64,000 nt of DNA from assembly GCF_000617845.2 (NCBI RefSeq), contig NZ_DF820425.1, positions 6,888,741 to 6,952,740 of the forward strand. The letters are read 5' to 3'. A program made the position numbers and the translations under genes. Below the pieces are notes generated by a model, which saw only the letters and a list, made by a program, of their open reading frames with translations, was not told where the DNA came from and did not search any database. Positions 34,977 through 43,103 of this stretch are shown piece by piece; the stretch's first letter is position 1, and every line of letters starts with the position of its first letter. Source of the stretch: Bradyrhizobium sp. DOA9. GTDB lineage: Bacteria > Pseudomonadota > Alphaproteobacteria > Rhizobiales > Xanthobacteraceae.

Positions 34977-35136
34977 GTGTCCCGGACAAGGTGCGGCGCA
35001 TCAGCGCCGCGTCGCAGAGCCGGGACCCATTTCACAGGCTTGGGCAACCGGCAATATGGGCCCCGGCTCTGCAGCGCACCGCTCGCTGCACGATGCTTCG
35101 CATCGCCAGGGAAGCGCTGCGCTGCGTCCGGGGCAC
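34977..35136. repeat. Imperfect palindromic repeat, second GTGTCCCGG copy
   Basis: It starts GTGTCCCGGACAAGGTGCGG and ends GCTGCGTCCGGGGCAC; the central GGCCCCGGCTCTGCAGCGCA matches the copy at 9550-9680. It fills the gap between the moaB start and the 3' end of the metallopeptidase gene. Confidence 0.8.
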
Positions 35137-35149
35137 GCGATCTTCGCTA

Positions 35150-36088
35150 CTACGACCCGCTACCGAACGTGTTGCAGGCCTGGACCGTGCCCTGCTGGTA
35201 GCCGGTCATGAACCATTGCTTGCGTTGCGCCGCCGAGCCGTGGGTGAAGGAGTCGGGCACGACGCGGCCGGTGGCCTGGCGCTGCAGCGTGTCGTCGCCG
35301 ATCGCGCTCGCCGTGGTCAGCGCGGCCTCGATGTCGCCGGGCTCGAGGAAGTTCGGACGCTTCTTCGCCTCACGGTTGACCCAGACGCCGGACAGGCAGT
35401 CGGCCTGCAGCTCCACCTTGACCTGGAGCGCATTGGCCTCGGCCTTGGAGCCGACCTGCTGCTGCAGCCGCGTCACGCGCGGAATGATGCCGAGCAGGTT
35501 CTGGATGTGATGGCCGACTTCATGCGCGATGATGTAGGCGGTGGTGAAATTGCACGCCGACTTGCCGGAGCAGCCGCGAAAGCGCGTCTCGACCTCGCGG
35601 AAGAACGCCGTATCGAGGAAGATGGTCCGGTCGGGCGGACAATAGAACGGTCCCATGGCCGACTGCGCCATGCCGCAGCGGCCGCCATTGGTGGCGTTGC
35701 GGAACAGCACGATCTTCGGACCGGTGTAGGTCTGACCATTGGCCTGGAAGATCTCGGTCCAGCGATCGTCGATCTCGCCCAGGATGCCGGAGATCATGCT
35801 GCCCATCTCGTCGGTCGGCGCGCCGCGCTTGCCCGAGGACGCCTGACGATCGGTCTGATAGGTCGGCGCATGGCCGCCGCCTGTGAGGATCTCGGCACCG
35901 CCGATCAGGATGCGGGGATCGATGCCGAAGGCGTAGCCGACGAGACCGAGGATGATGATGGTGCCGATGCCGAGCCCGCCGCCGCCGATCGGCAGGCCGA
36001 ACCCGCCGCCTCCGCCGCCGCCAAAGCCGCCACCTTCATCGCGACGATCCTCGATGTCGTCGCTGCGGCGGAAGTCATCGTAGCGCAT
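35150..36088 (-). CDS. Neutral zinc metallopeptidase (YpfJ family)
   Basis: 312 residues of the putative neutral zinc metallopeptidase family. The zinc motif HExxH is in YIIAHEVGHHIQNLLGI (about 187-203). A glycine-rich stretch (GGGFGGGGGGGFGLPIGGGG, about 20-39) precedes one membrane helix, IGTIIILGLVGYAF (about 41-54). FYCPPDRTIFLDTAFFREVE (about 147-166) and LQADCLSGVWVNREAKKRPN (about 228-247) are further family blocks. It is anchored in the inner membrane with the catalytic part outside. The substrate is unknown. Divergent from ccrM. Confidence 0.93.
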   Translation of the reverse strand: MRYDDFRRSDDIEDRRDEGGGFGGGGGGGFGLPIGGGGLGIGTIIILGLVGYAFGIDPRILIGGAEILTGGGHAPTYQTDRQASSGKRGAPTDEMGSMISGILGEIDDRWTEIFQANGQTYTGPKIVLFRNATNGGRCGMAQSAMGPFYCPPDRTIFLDTAFFREVETRFRGCSGKSACNFTTAYIIAHEVGHHIQNLLGIIPRVTRLQQQVGSKAEANALQVKVELQADCLSGVWVNREAKKRPNFLEPGDIEAALTTASAIGDDTLQRQATGRVVPDSFTHGSAAQRKQWFMTGYQQGTVQACNTFGSGS

Positions 36089-36504
36089 GGCGGCCTTTCC
36101 TCTGGGGTCCCTGATTCAAGTTTCGACGGCGCACGGAAACGCGAAAGCTCAACGCGCCACATAGGTAAAATTTCCGTTGCCTTTATCAATAACGTGGCCG
36201 GCAAAAATTGCCTAGTGCGACAGCCTGTCGATGCCAGCAAATTTTTCCGAGGGCCGAGCAGTTTTTTCCGAGAGAAATTTGCAGCCTTTTTGCCGCCACG
36301 ATCGATCCCGCGAGCCGCGCCATGGCGAAATACACTGCAAAACAAGGCGATCGCGCAACAATTTGCGCGCGAACGATGATGCGAGGCGTGCTCACGAAAG
36401 CGGCGGGTTAAGTCGATTTTTACTTTGCCGCTGCAATGTAACGGCCAGTCGGTTGTTTGGTCCCGCGTCGCCGACAGCGTCGCCTGAGTCAGAGTTCTTG
36501 AGTC
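36089..36504. other. 416-bp gap between the metallopeptidase gene and ccrM
   Basis: Lower GC than its surroundings, with several A/T runs (AAATTTTTCC near 36240, GTTTTTTCC near 36258, AAATTTGCAG near 36280). It holds the CtrA-like site at 36408 and GANTC sites near the ccrM start. A 29-codon ORF at 36322-36411 lacks a ribosome site and is not called. No RNA gene recognised. Confidence 0.6.
36408..36422. promoter_or_regulatory. Candidate CtrA site upstream of ccrM
   Basis: TTAA-GTCGATT-TTTA matches TTAA-N7-TTAA at seven of eight bases, 83 bp before the ccrM start. In Caulobacter CtrA drives ccrM late in the cell cycle; the equivalent here is inferred from motif and position. Confidence 0.4.
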
Positions 36505-36560
36505 ATGGTAGAGTCGCGTCGCGGGGCGTCTGCAAGGGCGCCCCGCACAAATTTTGAGTC
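36486..36560. promoter_or_regulatory. Cluster of four GANTC sites at the ccrM start
   Basis: GAGTC occurs at 36486-36490, 36500-36504, 36511-36515 and 36556-36560, flanking and following the ATG at 36505. GANTC is the substrate of CcrM itself, so the methylation state of its own leader can change with the cell cycle. Confidence 0.6.
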
Positions 36561-37635
36561 CGCCTCGCATCGCATCATTCTCGGCGATTGCGTCGCCGAG
36601 ATGTCGAAGCTCCAGGCTGGTTCGGTCGATCTCGTGTTCGCCGATCCGCCCTACAATCTGCAGCTCAAGGGCGATCTCAAGCGCCCCGACGAATCCCACG
36701 TCGACGCCGTCGACGACGACTGGGACAAGTTCGATTCGTTTGCCGCCTACGACGATTTCACCCGCGCCTGGCTGCTCGCCGCCCGCCGCGCCATGAAGCC
36801 GTCGGCGACGATCTGGGTGATCGGCTCCTATCACAACATCTTCCGCGTCGGCGCCATCATGCAGGATCTCGGCTTCTGGCTGCTGAACGACATCGTCTGG
36901 CGCAAGACCAACCCGATGCCGAACTTCCGCGGCCGCCGCTTCACCAACGCGCACGAGACCATGATCTGGGCCGCGCGCGACGAGAAGGCCAAGGGCTACA
37001 CGTTCAATTACGAAGCGCTGAAAGCGGCGAACGAGGACGTGCAGGCGCGCTCGGACTGGCTGATCCCGCTCTGCACCGGCGAGGAGCGTCTCAAGGGCGC
37101 CGACGGCAAGAAAGTGCATCCGACGCAGAAGCCGGAAGGCCTGCTCGCGCGCGTGCTGCTGTCGTCGTCGAAGCCCGGCGACCTCGTGATCGATCCCTTC
37201 AACGGCACCGGCACCACCGGCGCCGTCGCCAAGCGCCTCGGCCGCTCCTATATCGGCTTCGAGCGCGACAAGACCTACGCCAAGGCGGCCGAGGCGCGCA
37301 TCGCCAGGGTCGAGCCGCTGCCGGAAGAGAGCCTCGCCCCGTTCATGACCGCGCGCGAGGCACCGCGCGTTGCGTTCTCCGAGCTGATCGAGCGCGGCAT
37401 GATCATGCCCGGCACCAAGCTGTTCGACGCCAAGAAGAAGTTAGGGGCACTGGTGCGCGCCGACGGCGCCATCATGTTCGGCGACAAGGTCGGCTCGATC
37501 CACCGCATCGGCGCGGTGGCGCAAGGCGCGCAGGCGTGCAACGGCTGGACCTTCTGGCACGTCGAGACCAAGAAGGGCCTCAAGCTAATCGACGAGCTCC
37601 GCGCCGAGATCCGCGCCGGCATGGCGGCGGAATAG
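36505..37635 (+). CDS. ccrM: CcrM-type adenine-N6 DNA methyltransferase (GANTC)
   Basis: 376 residues, a beta-class solitary methyltransferase of the cell cycle. Catalytic motif IV is FADPPYNLQLKGDLKRPDES (about 45-64), DNA-recognition sequence follows (FTNAHETMIWAARDEK), and the SAM motif is LVIDPFNGTGTTGAVAKRLG (about 229-248). The ~85-residue C-terminal extension (MIMPGTKLFDAKKKLGALVR to KKGLKLIDELRAEIR) is the CcrM-specific tail. ATG 36505 lies between two GANTC sites. No restriction enzyme gene is nearby. Expected target GANTC by family; not shown by sequence alone. Confidence 0.95.
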   Translation: MVESRRGASARAPRTNFESASHRIILGDCVAEMSKLQAGSVDLVFADPPYNLQLKGDLKRPDESHVDAVDDDWDKFDSFAAYDDFTRAWLLAARRAMKPSATIWVIGSYHNIFRVGAIMQDLGFWLLNDIVWRKTNPMPNFRGRRFTNAHETMIWAARDEKAKGYTFNYEALKAANEDVQARSDWLIPLCTGEERLKGADGKKVHPTQKPEGLLARVLLSSSKPGDLVIDPFNGTGTTGAVAKRLGRSYIGFERDKTYAKAAEARIARVEPLPEESLAPFMTAREAPRVAFSELIERGMIMPGTKLFDAKKKLGALVRADGAIMFGDKVGSIHRIGAVAQGAQACNGWTFWHVETKKGLKLIDELRAEIRAGMAAE

Positions 37636-37646
37636 GCTCTCCCTCC

Positions 37647-37686
37647 GTCATTTTCGGGGCGCGCGTCGCGCGAGCCCGGAAGGACA
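37647..37686. repeat. Half copy of the GTCATTCCGGGGCGCGC repeat
   Basis: GTCATTTTCGGGGCGCGCGT followed by CGCGAGCCCGGAAGGACA. It corresponds to one arm of the element at 2365-2470 with the second arm lost, directly after the ccrM stop. Confidence 0.7.
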
Positions 37687-37761
37687 GCGGTGGTGCTTGA
37701 ATGCCGCCGCCGCCAGCACTAGATTCGCCCGATCAGCCCCGTCCAGACCGGTTGGGCTTCC

Positions 37762-38088
37762 ATGCGACGACAGTCCGAGACATTGCTGCTGGTGCCGCTG
37801 CTGCCGATCTTCCTGATCGGCATGTTTCCGATGTTCCTGATCGCGCTGCTTGGATTTTTTGGCCTCGCTTTGTTCGGCGTACTCGTGATCTGCGTCGGGC
37901 TCGCCAGCAGCAACGAGGCGCACGACACTTTCAACCACGACGTCATCGTCCACGGCTATGCGCGCGGTTCCGAGCGCGCAGCGCGGGCCTCCGACATGCA
38001 TCTCGCCGCGCGGCTCGGCCTGCGGCTGGAGGCCGTGGGCGCGGCCATGGTCGTCGCGGCGGCAATCGGCTTTGCATATATCGGCTGA
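37762..38088 (+). CDS. Small membrane protein, function unknown
   Basis: 108 residues. A long hydrophobic N-terminal region (TLLLVPLLPIFLIGMFPMFL, then IALLGFFGLALFGVLVICVG; about 7-47) probably forms two membrane helices. A polar loop with DTFNHDVIVHGYARGSERAA (about 55-74) follows, then a third helix at the end (AVGAAMVVAAAIGFAYIG). No family is recognised. ATG 37762 follows no strong ribosome site. Downstream of ccrM but separated by a repeat, so it is probably independent. Confidence 0.6.
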   Translation: MRRQSETLLLVPLLPIFLIGMFPMFLIALLGFFGLALFGVLVICVGLASSNEAHDTFNHDVIVHGYARGSERAARASDMHLAARLGLRLEAVGAAMVVAAAIGFAYIG

Positions 38089-38151
38089 CGGCGCTCCGCG
38101 CCGGTCTGGCGCGGAGGAGGCCTCAGGCATCCAGCAGGAGCGAGCCGCCGA

Positions 38152-39858
38152 TCACCGCGAGGGGCAACCTGCACCCTTGCTCTCTCCGCTTCCCTCGACG
38201 ATGACGCAGGAATGGCCGGGGTCCCCGTCGGGATAGGGCACGCCCTTCATGATCAGGAACGTGACCGCGTGCGCTCCGGTCAGCCGCGCCGGAAACCTGA
38301 TTTTCTGGCGCACGACGAATTCACCCGCGCGGTTCTGGCTGATCCGGCCCTTGGCCAGCAGCTGAACCAACCCGGCCTGCGAGGGCAGCACATCGTAGGG
38401 CGTCACCGCGGCGCTGGCGATCACGGCATTCGGGTCGATCTCGGTTACGCCTCCCGGAAAGAAGCGGTCCATCTCCTCCTTGGCCCGGCTCGGCCCAGAC
38501 TGGATGAGAATGTTGGCGAGATTTCCGATGATGTTGAGGGTGCCCTCGTCCTTGCGGATGACGAGCTTCTGACGCTGCTCCACGGCGGACTCGATCGTCC
38601 CCGACGGGATGCTAAAGCTCGCGATCGAATATCTGGTGGCGATCACGTCCGGCGGCTTGCCTGCTGAATTGGTGATGAAAGCCGCGGTCTGCAGCGATGC
38701 ACTGGACGGAGCTTCGCTGAAATAGCCGAAGCAGTTCGATCGCGACAGAAGCGTGATGCGATCGTGCGGGATACCCGTGGCGCCCACCAGAGAGGGCTGT
38801 CGCGGATCGCCCGCGTTCGGACCGGTGAGCGAACTCGTCATCACCAGCCGCTCGACCCGCTCGACGGCGCCGCTGAACTGCCAGATCGTCGGGGCGTAGC
38901 TTGCGATCACGACGTAGAGCGGCTCGCTGCCGGGCTCGACCACGATACGGCCGGCCCGCACTTCGTTGTCCTGCGAACCGATGGTGACGCTCGACAATGC
39001 ATCCGTCTCGTACGCACCCAGGAGCACGACCTTGCTCGCATCGGAGGCCTTCGGTATGGCGCAGGCGGCTCGTTCGGCGTCGATCGCCTCCTGCTTCTTG
39101 CGGGCGATTTCGGCTTCATCGCGAAGCTTTTTCTGCCGCACTGCTGAGTTCTCCGCGTCTACGGCCTTGCGACGGAAATCCGTCAACTCCTGCTGGGATA
39201 TCTTACCGTCGGCATCGGCATCGATGGTACGAAACAATACTTCGCCGGCCGCTTGATAGTTCGCTAGCGGCAGTTCGCCGGATGTCGCAGCATCGAGTGT
39301 CAGAGCATCTCGCACGCGTTGCGGATAGCCGTGGCTGGAGGGACGCGCGGAAGTCTGAGCCGGCTTGTAAGCTTCCATCAGGCTGACCTTGCCGTCCTTG
39401 TCGGCATCGAACGCCATGATCGTCTTGACGATCCGCGCGAGTTCCTCTTCCAGCCGGCCGATCGGCGGCCTGTTTTCCGCCGGCTGCGCGAACAGGGATC
39501 TCTGCTCGTATCGCGCCACTTGCCTGACCTCGTCTTCGGTCACTGCGGCATCGCCGTCGAGATCGTAGCGCATGACGAGCATCAAGGGAGAGACCCTGGC
39601 CTGCGGCCCCTCCATCAGCGCGTGGAGCGCCGCATCGCGCTCGGTCAGCTTGCCATCGCGGTCGGCATCGAGCTGGAAGAACTCGTCGCGCAGCTGCGTC
39701 ATATATCTGTTCAGGTCACCTCCCGCATACATGCGCCCCAGCAGGAGCCGCTCTCCCTGGGACGACGGCTGCTGCGCACGCGCCAGGCCGACATGCGCCA
39801 ATGCCGCCGCAAGCAAGCAGACCGGCGCAATCCTGGAACTAATCTTCGCCTGAAACAT
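38152..39858 (-). CDS. Large secreted EF-hand protein, function unknown
   Basis: 568 residues. Start ATG 39856-39858 gives a signal peptide: MFQAKISSRIAPVCLLAAAL, ending LARAQ. (The frame is open 17 codons further.) Four EF-hand loops are seen: DADRDGKLTERD (about 47-58), DLDGDAAVTEDE (about 80-91), DADKDGKVSLME (about 131-142) and DADADGKISQQE (about 195-206), each with acidic residues at positions 1, 3, 5 and 12. A coiled Lys/Glu-rich stretch follows (~215-250), then a ~320-residue C-terminal domain I do not recognise. Probably a periplasmic calcium-binding protein. No linked genes. Confidence 0.75.
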   Translation of the reverse strand: MFQAKISSRIAPVCLLAAALAHVGLARAQQPSSQGERLLLGRMYAGGDLNRYMTQLRDEFFQLDADRDGKLTERDAALHALMEGPQARVSPLMLVMRYDLDGDAAVTEDEVRQVARYEQRSLFAQPAENRPPIGRLEEELARIVKTIMAFDADKDGKVSLMEAYKPAQTSARPSSHGYPQRVRDALTLDAATSGELPLANYQAAGEVLFRTIDADADGKISQQELTDFRRKAVDAENSAVRQKKLRDEAEIARKKQEAIDAERAACAIPKASDASKVVLLGAYETDALSSVTIGSQDNEVRAGRIVVEPGSEPLYVVIASYAPTIWQFSGAVERVERLVMTSSLTGPNAGDPRQPSLVGATGIPHDRITLLSRSNCFGYFSEAPSSASLQTAAFITNSAGKPPDVIATRYSIASFSIPSGTIESAVEQRQKLVIRKDEGTLNIIGNLANILIQSGPSRAKEEMDRFFPGGVTEIDPNAVIASAAVTPYDVLPSQAGLVQLLAKGRISQNRAGEFVVRQKIRFPARLTGAHAVTFLIMKGVPYPDGDPGHSCVIVEGSGESKGAGCPSR

Positions 39859-40091
39859 CCTGCACGTCTCCGCAATGACACCGAGGAGATACGATGTAGG
39901 TGCATTCACGACAAGACACTACCTGCTGTTGATCCGGGCACGGTAAATTCTTGCTTGATGGTACCCTTGCGTTTCCATCATGCCGCGTTCACGAAGTCTC
40001 CTCTTGCGGACCAGGTGGAACCGACGCAGACAGAGACCCCGCAGAGGTGAAGCCTGCGCACGCGCCTCGAACACATGAATTGGGGAGATCG

Positions 40092-40772
40092 ATGCTCAAG
40101 TTCTATTTCAACGGATCACCGAACCCGACCAAGGTCGCGCTCTATCTCGAAGAATCCGGGCTGCCTTTCGAGCCGGTCAAGATCGACACCCGCAAAGGCG
40201 AGCAGTTCACGCCGGAATTCCTCAAGATCAATCCGAACGGCAAGGTGCCGGCGATCGACGATGGCGGCACCATCGTGTTCGATTCGAACGCCATCCTGCT
40301 CTATCTCGCCGAGAAGACCGGCAAATTCCTCCCCTCCAACCGCGCCGAATTGCTGTCGTGGCTGATGTTCGTCGCGAGCGGCGTCGGGCCCTTTTCGGGT
40401 CAGGCCGTGCACTTCAAGCATTTTGCGCCGAAGGACCAGAATCACGACTACGCCCATAACCGCTACCAGTACGAGACCGACCGGCACTACAAGATTCTCG
40501 ACGCTCGCCTGAAGGACCGCCGCTACATGGTCGGCGACAGCTATTCGATCGTCGACATGGCGCTGTGGGGCTGGGCGCGGATGGTGCCGTTCAAGCTCGG
40601 CGACGACGCCTTTGCGCGATATCCGAACGTGAAGCGGCTGGTCGACGAGATCTCGGCGCGTCCGGCGGCGGCGCGCGCCATCGCGCTGAAGGACAAGTTC
40701 ACGTTCAAGGCCGAGATGGACGACGAAGCCAGGGCCAACATGTTCAAGCACATGACGACCAAGGTGGCCTGA
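40092..40772 (+). CDS. Glutathione S-transferase family protein
   Basis: 226 residues. The N-terminal thioredoxin-like domain reads MLKFYFNGSPNPTKVALYLE, with KINPNGKVPAIDDGGTIVFD (about 49-68) and the glutathione-binding cis-Pro and Ser region (VFDSNAILLYLAEKTGKFLP). The helical C-terminal domain includes YMVGDSYSIVDMALWGWARM (about 144-163). This resembles the YfcG/Nu class. The start at ATG 40092 has GGGGAG upstream; the longer open frame is not needed. A strong terminator follows. A second GST is at 48182. Confidence 0.9.
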   Translation: MLKFYFNGSPNPTKVALYLEESGLPFEPVKIDTRKGEQFTPEFLKINPNGKVPAIDDGGTIVFDSNAILLYLAEKTGKFLPSNRAELLSWLMFVASGVGPFSGQAVHFKHFAPKDQNHDYAHNRYQYETDRHYKILDARLKDRRYMVGDSYSIVDMALWGWARMVPFKLGDDAFARYPNVKRLVDEISARPAAARAIALKDKFTFKAEMDDEARANMFKHMTTKVA

Positions 40773-40789
40773 TCGCGCCGCCGTTCTTC

Positions 40790-40823
40790 GAGGCCACGCG
40801 CATGCGCGTGGCCTCTTGCTTTT
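40790..40823 (+). terminator. Rho-independent terminator after the GST gene
   Basis: A perfect 26-nt palindrome (left half GAGGCCACGCGCA at 40790-40802, right half to 40815) followed by TTGCTTTT. It lies between the convergent GST and chemoreceptor genes; the T run is on the plus-strand side only. Confidence 0.8.
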
Positions 40824-40830
40824 CGCGACT

Positions 40831-42837
40831 TCAGGCGGCGTGGACCGAGCTCAGGAACTTGGCGACTTCCTGCTTCAACCGGTTGCTGTCGGCCGAGAGC
40901 GAGCGCGCCGCCGACAATACCTGCGAGGAGGCCGAGCCGGTCTCGGAGGCGCCGCGCTGCACGTCGCCGATGTTGGACGAGACGAGCTGCGTACCCTGGG
41001 CCGCCTGCTGGACGTTGCGGGAGATCTCCTGCGTCGCAGCGCCCTGCTGCTCCACGGCCGCGGCGACCGTCGACGAGATCTCCGACAACCGCTCGATGGT
41101 GCCGCTGATCTCCCGGATCGAGCCGACCGACTCCTCGGTCGCGGCCTGGATGCCGGAAACCTGCTGGGCGATCTCGCCGGTGGCCCTGGCCGTCTGCTCG
41201 GCGAGCGCCTTGACCTCGGTCGCGACCACCGCAAAGCCGCGGCCGGCTTCGCCCGCACGCGCCGCCTCGATCGTGGCGTTCAGCGCCAAGAGGTTGGTCT
41301 GGCCGGCAATGGTGCTGATCAGCTCGACCACGTCGCCGATCCGCGCGGCGGCCTTGGAGAGGGCGCCGACGCGCTCGTTGGTCCGGCTCGCCTGACCGAC
41401 GGCCTCGGTGGCGATGCGGGCCGATTCCTGCACCTGGCGGGCGATCTCGGAGACCGAGGAGGAGAGCTCCTCGGTCGCAGAGGCGACCGCCTGCACATTG
41501 GCCGAAGCCTCCTGCGAGGCGCTGGCGACCTCCGTCGAGAGGTCCTGGGCCCGCGCGGCCGTCGTGGTCAAGGTGCCTGCGGAGGCTTCGAGCTCGCCCG
41601 ATGCCGAAGACACCGTATTGACGATCTCGCCCACGGCCTGCTCGAACTGATCGGCGAGCCTGGCCATGTCTTTCCTGCGGTTCTCGGCCTGCCGCGCCTC
41701 GAGCTCGGCCTGCTCGGCACGCATGCTCTCGGTCTCGATCATGTTGTCCTTGAAGACCTGGATCGCCTTGGCCATGTCGCCGATCTCGTCGGCCCTGCCG
41801 CGGCCGGGAATCTCGACCTCGAGATTGCCGCCGGCAAGCCGCCCCATCGCCTGCGTCATCGCGGTCAGCGGACCGACGATGCTGCGGGCGATCAGGAACG
41901 CGACGATGCCGCCGAACAGGATGGCGAGGCCGCCCGCGACCTCCTGAACGGTCGTCGTTCCCGCAAGCACGGCTTCGGCATTCTTCCGCGAGTCCTGGTA
42001 GTCCTTCTTCAAGGTCGTTTCCGCGGTCTTGAGCTTCCCGATGCTGTCGACGATGAGGGGCGCGAGGCTGTGGTAGATCTCGTCTGCCTTGAGCATCGCT
42101 GCGGAGGTCGTCTCGAACGCCGTCTTGTAGGTTTCGAGCGAGGTCTTCACCGGCGCCAGCGTGGCGCGCAACACCGCCGCCTGCGGGCTCTTTTCGAGTG
42201 CCCCGAGCCGTTGTAATGCCCTGTCGACGCCCGTCCTGAAGGTCGCAGGACCCTGCGCATCGCGAAGGGCCAGAAAACGCCAGTTTGCGATCCGCACGAG
42301 CAGGATTCGCGATTCGAGATCGGCGACGAGGGACGCCGTATCTTCATCGACGGCGGCGCGCGCCACATCGACGAGCTTGTTCGTCTTGGTGGCCAGGTCC
42401 TCGCCACTCGGCAGCAGCGTCGCCTTGCCCGTTCTCGTCTCGTCGACGGCGTCGCCGAGATTGTCACGCAGGCGTCGCATTTTGGCGATGTCGTCGATCA
42501 GGCCGTTGTAGAGCGCACGCCGCTCCTCCGAGAGCGTCCCCTGCGCGCCGACCCGCAGCAGCCCGGTCGCCGCGGTCTCGCGCTCCTGCGCCTCCTTCAT
42601 GGCGGACTCGCTCGCGTCATAGACGTAGCGCAGATTGGCCCGCTGAATCGCCTGCAGATGGGCCGATATTTCCAGCACCCGCGCCGTGCTGTCCGAGAGG
42701 GCTGATTGTCTTGCGACCTGATCCTGCACGTCCCGCAAATTCCAGACGGCAACCACCGCCATCACGAGACCGACCGCCACCAGGGCCATGAAGCCTGCGT
42801 ACAGGCGTCCCCTGATCCGCAAACGAAATTTCGGCAT
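40831..42837 (-). CDS. Methyl-accepting chemotaxis protein
   Basis: 668 residues. First membrane helix GRLYAGFMALVAVGLVMAVV (about 10-29), a ~270-residue helical sensor domain (HBM-like), second helix EVAGGLAILFGGIVAFLIA (about 299-317), HAMP (IVGPLTAMTQAMGRLAGGNL, about 320-339) and the signalling hairpin IAGQTNLLALNATIEAARAG (about 512-531) ending FAVVATEVKALAEQTARATG. No C-terminal CheR pentapeptide is visible. ATG 42837 was preferred to the GTG two codons upstream. It lies downstream of bphP on the same strand, 266 bp away. Confidence 0.94.
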   Translation of the reverse strand: MPKFRLRIRGRLYAGFMALVAVGLVMAVVAVWNLRDVQDQVARQSALSDSTARVLEISAHLQAIQRANLRYVYDASESAMKEAQERETAATGLLRVGAQGTLSEERRALYNGLIDDIAKMRRLRDNLGDAVDETRTGKATLLPSGEDLATKTNKLVDVARAAVDEDTASLVADLESRILLVRIANWRFLALRDAQGPATFRTGVDRALQRLGALEKSPQAAVLRATLAPVKTSLETYKTAFETTSAAMLKADEIYHSLAPLIVDSIGKLKTAETTLKKDYQDSRKNAEAVLAGTTTVQEVAGGLAILFGGIVAFLIARSIVGPLTAMTQAMGRLAGGNLEVEIPGRGRADEIGDMAKAIQVFKDNMIETESMRAEQAELEARQAENRRKDMARLADQFEQAVGEIVNTVSSASGELEASAGTLTTTAARAQDLSTEVASASQEASANVQAVASATEELSSSVSEIARQVQESARIATEAVGQASRTNERVGALSKAAARIGDVVELISTIAGQTNLLALNATIEAARAGEAGRGFAVVATEVKALAEQTARATGEIAQQVSGIQAATEESVGSIREISGTIERLSEISSTVAAAVEQQGAATQEISRNVQQAAQGTQLVSSNIGDVQRGASETGSASSQVLSAARSLSADSNRLKQEVAKFLSSVHAA

Positions 42838-43103
42838 TCCCACTGTCCACCCAGATGCATGTGAATTCGAGGGGCCGAACGACTCCGGCGATCGTCACGG
42901 CCACTCCGACAGCCGCACGCCGCGCCCTGGCGGCCTACGCTGCACCGCGACACAATGGGGGACACTTATTAATTGAACCTTCAAATTCCTCGCGCGCCCG
43001 ATCTCGGCCGGGCCAAATCTGCTGATTTTGGCGGCAGCTATGCAAAGCCGCATGCGAATGCGCTCGGCCATGCAGGCCGATGCATGCTGCTCGTCAGGCA
43101 TGC

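Noticed and set aside
36322..36411. 29-codon ORF upstream of ccrM
   Set aside because: No ribosome site, and the stop overlaps the CtrA-like box; composition not protein-like.
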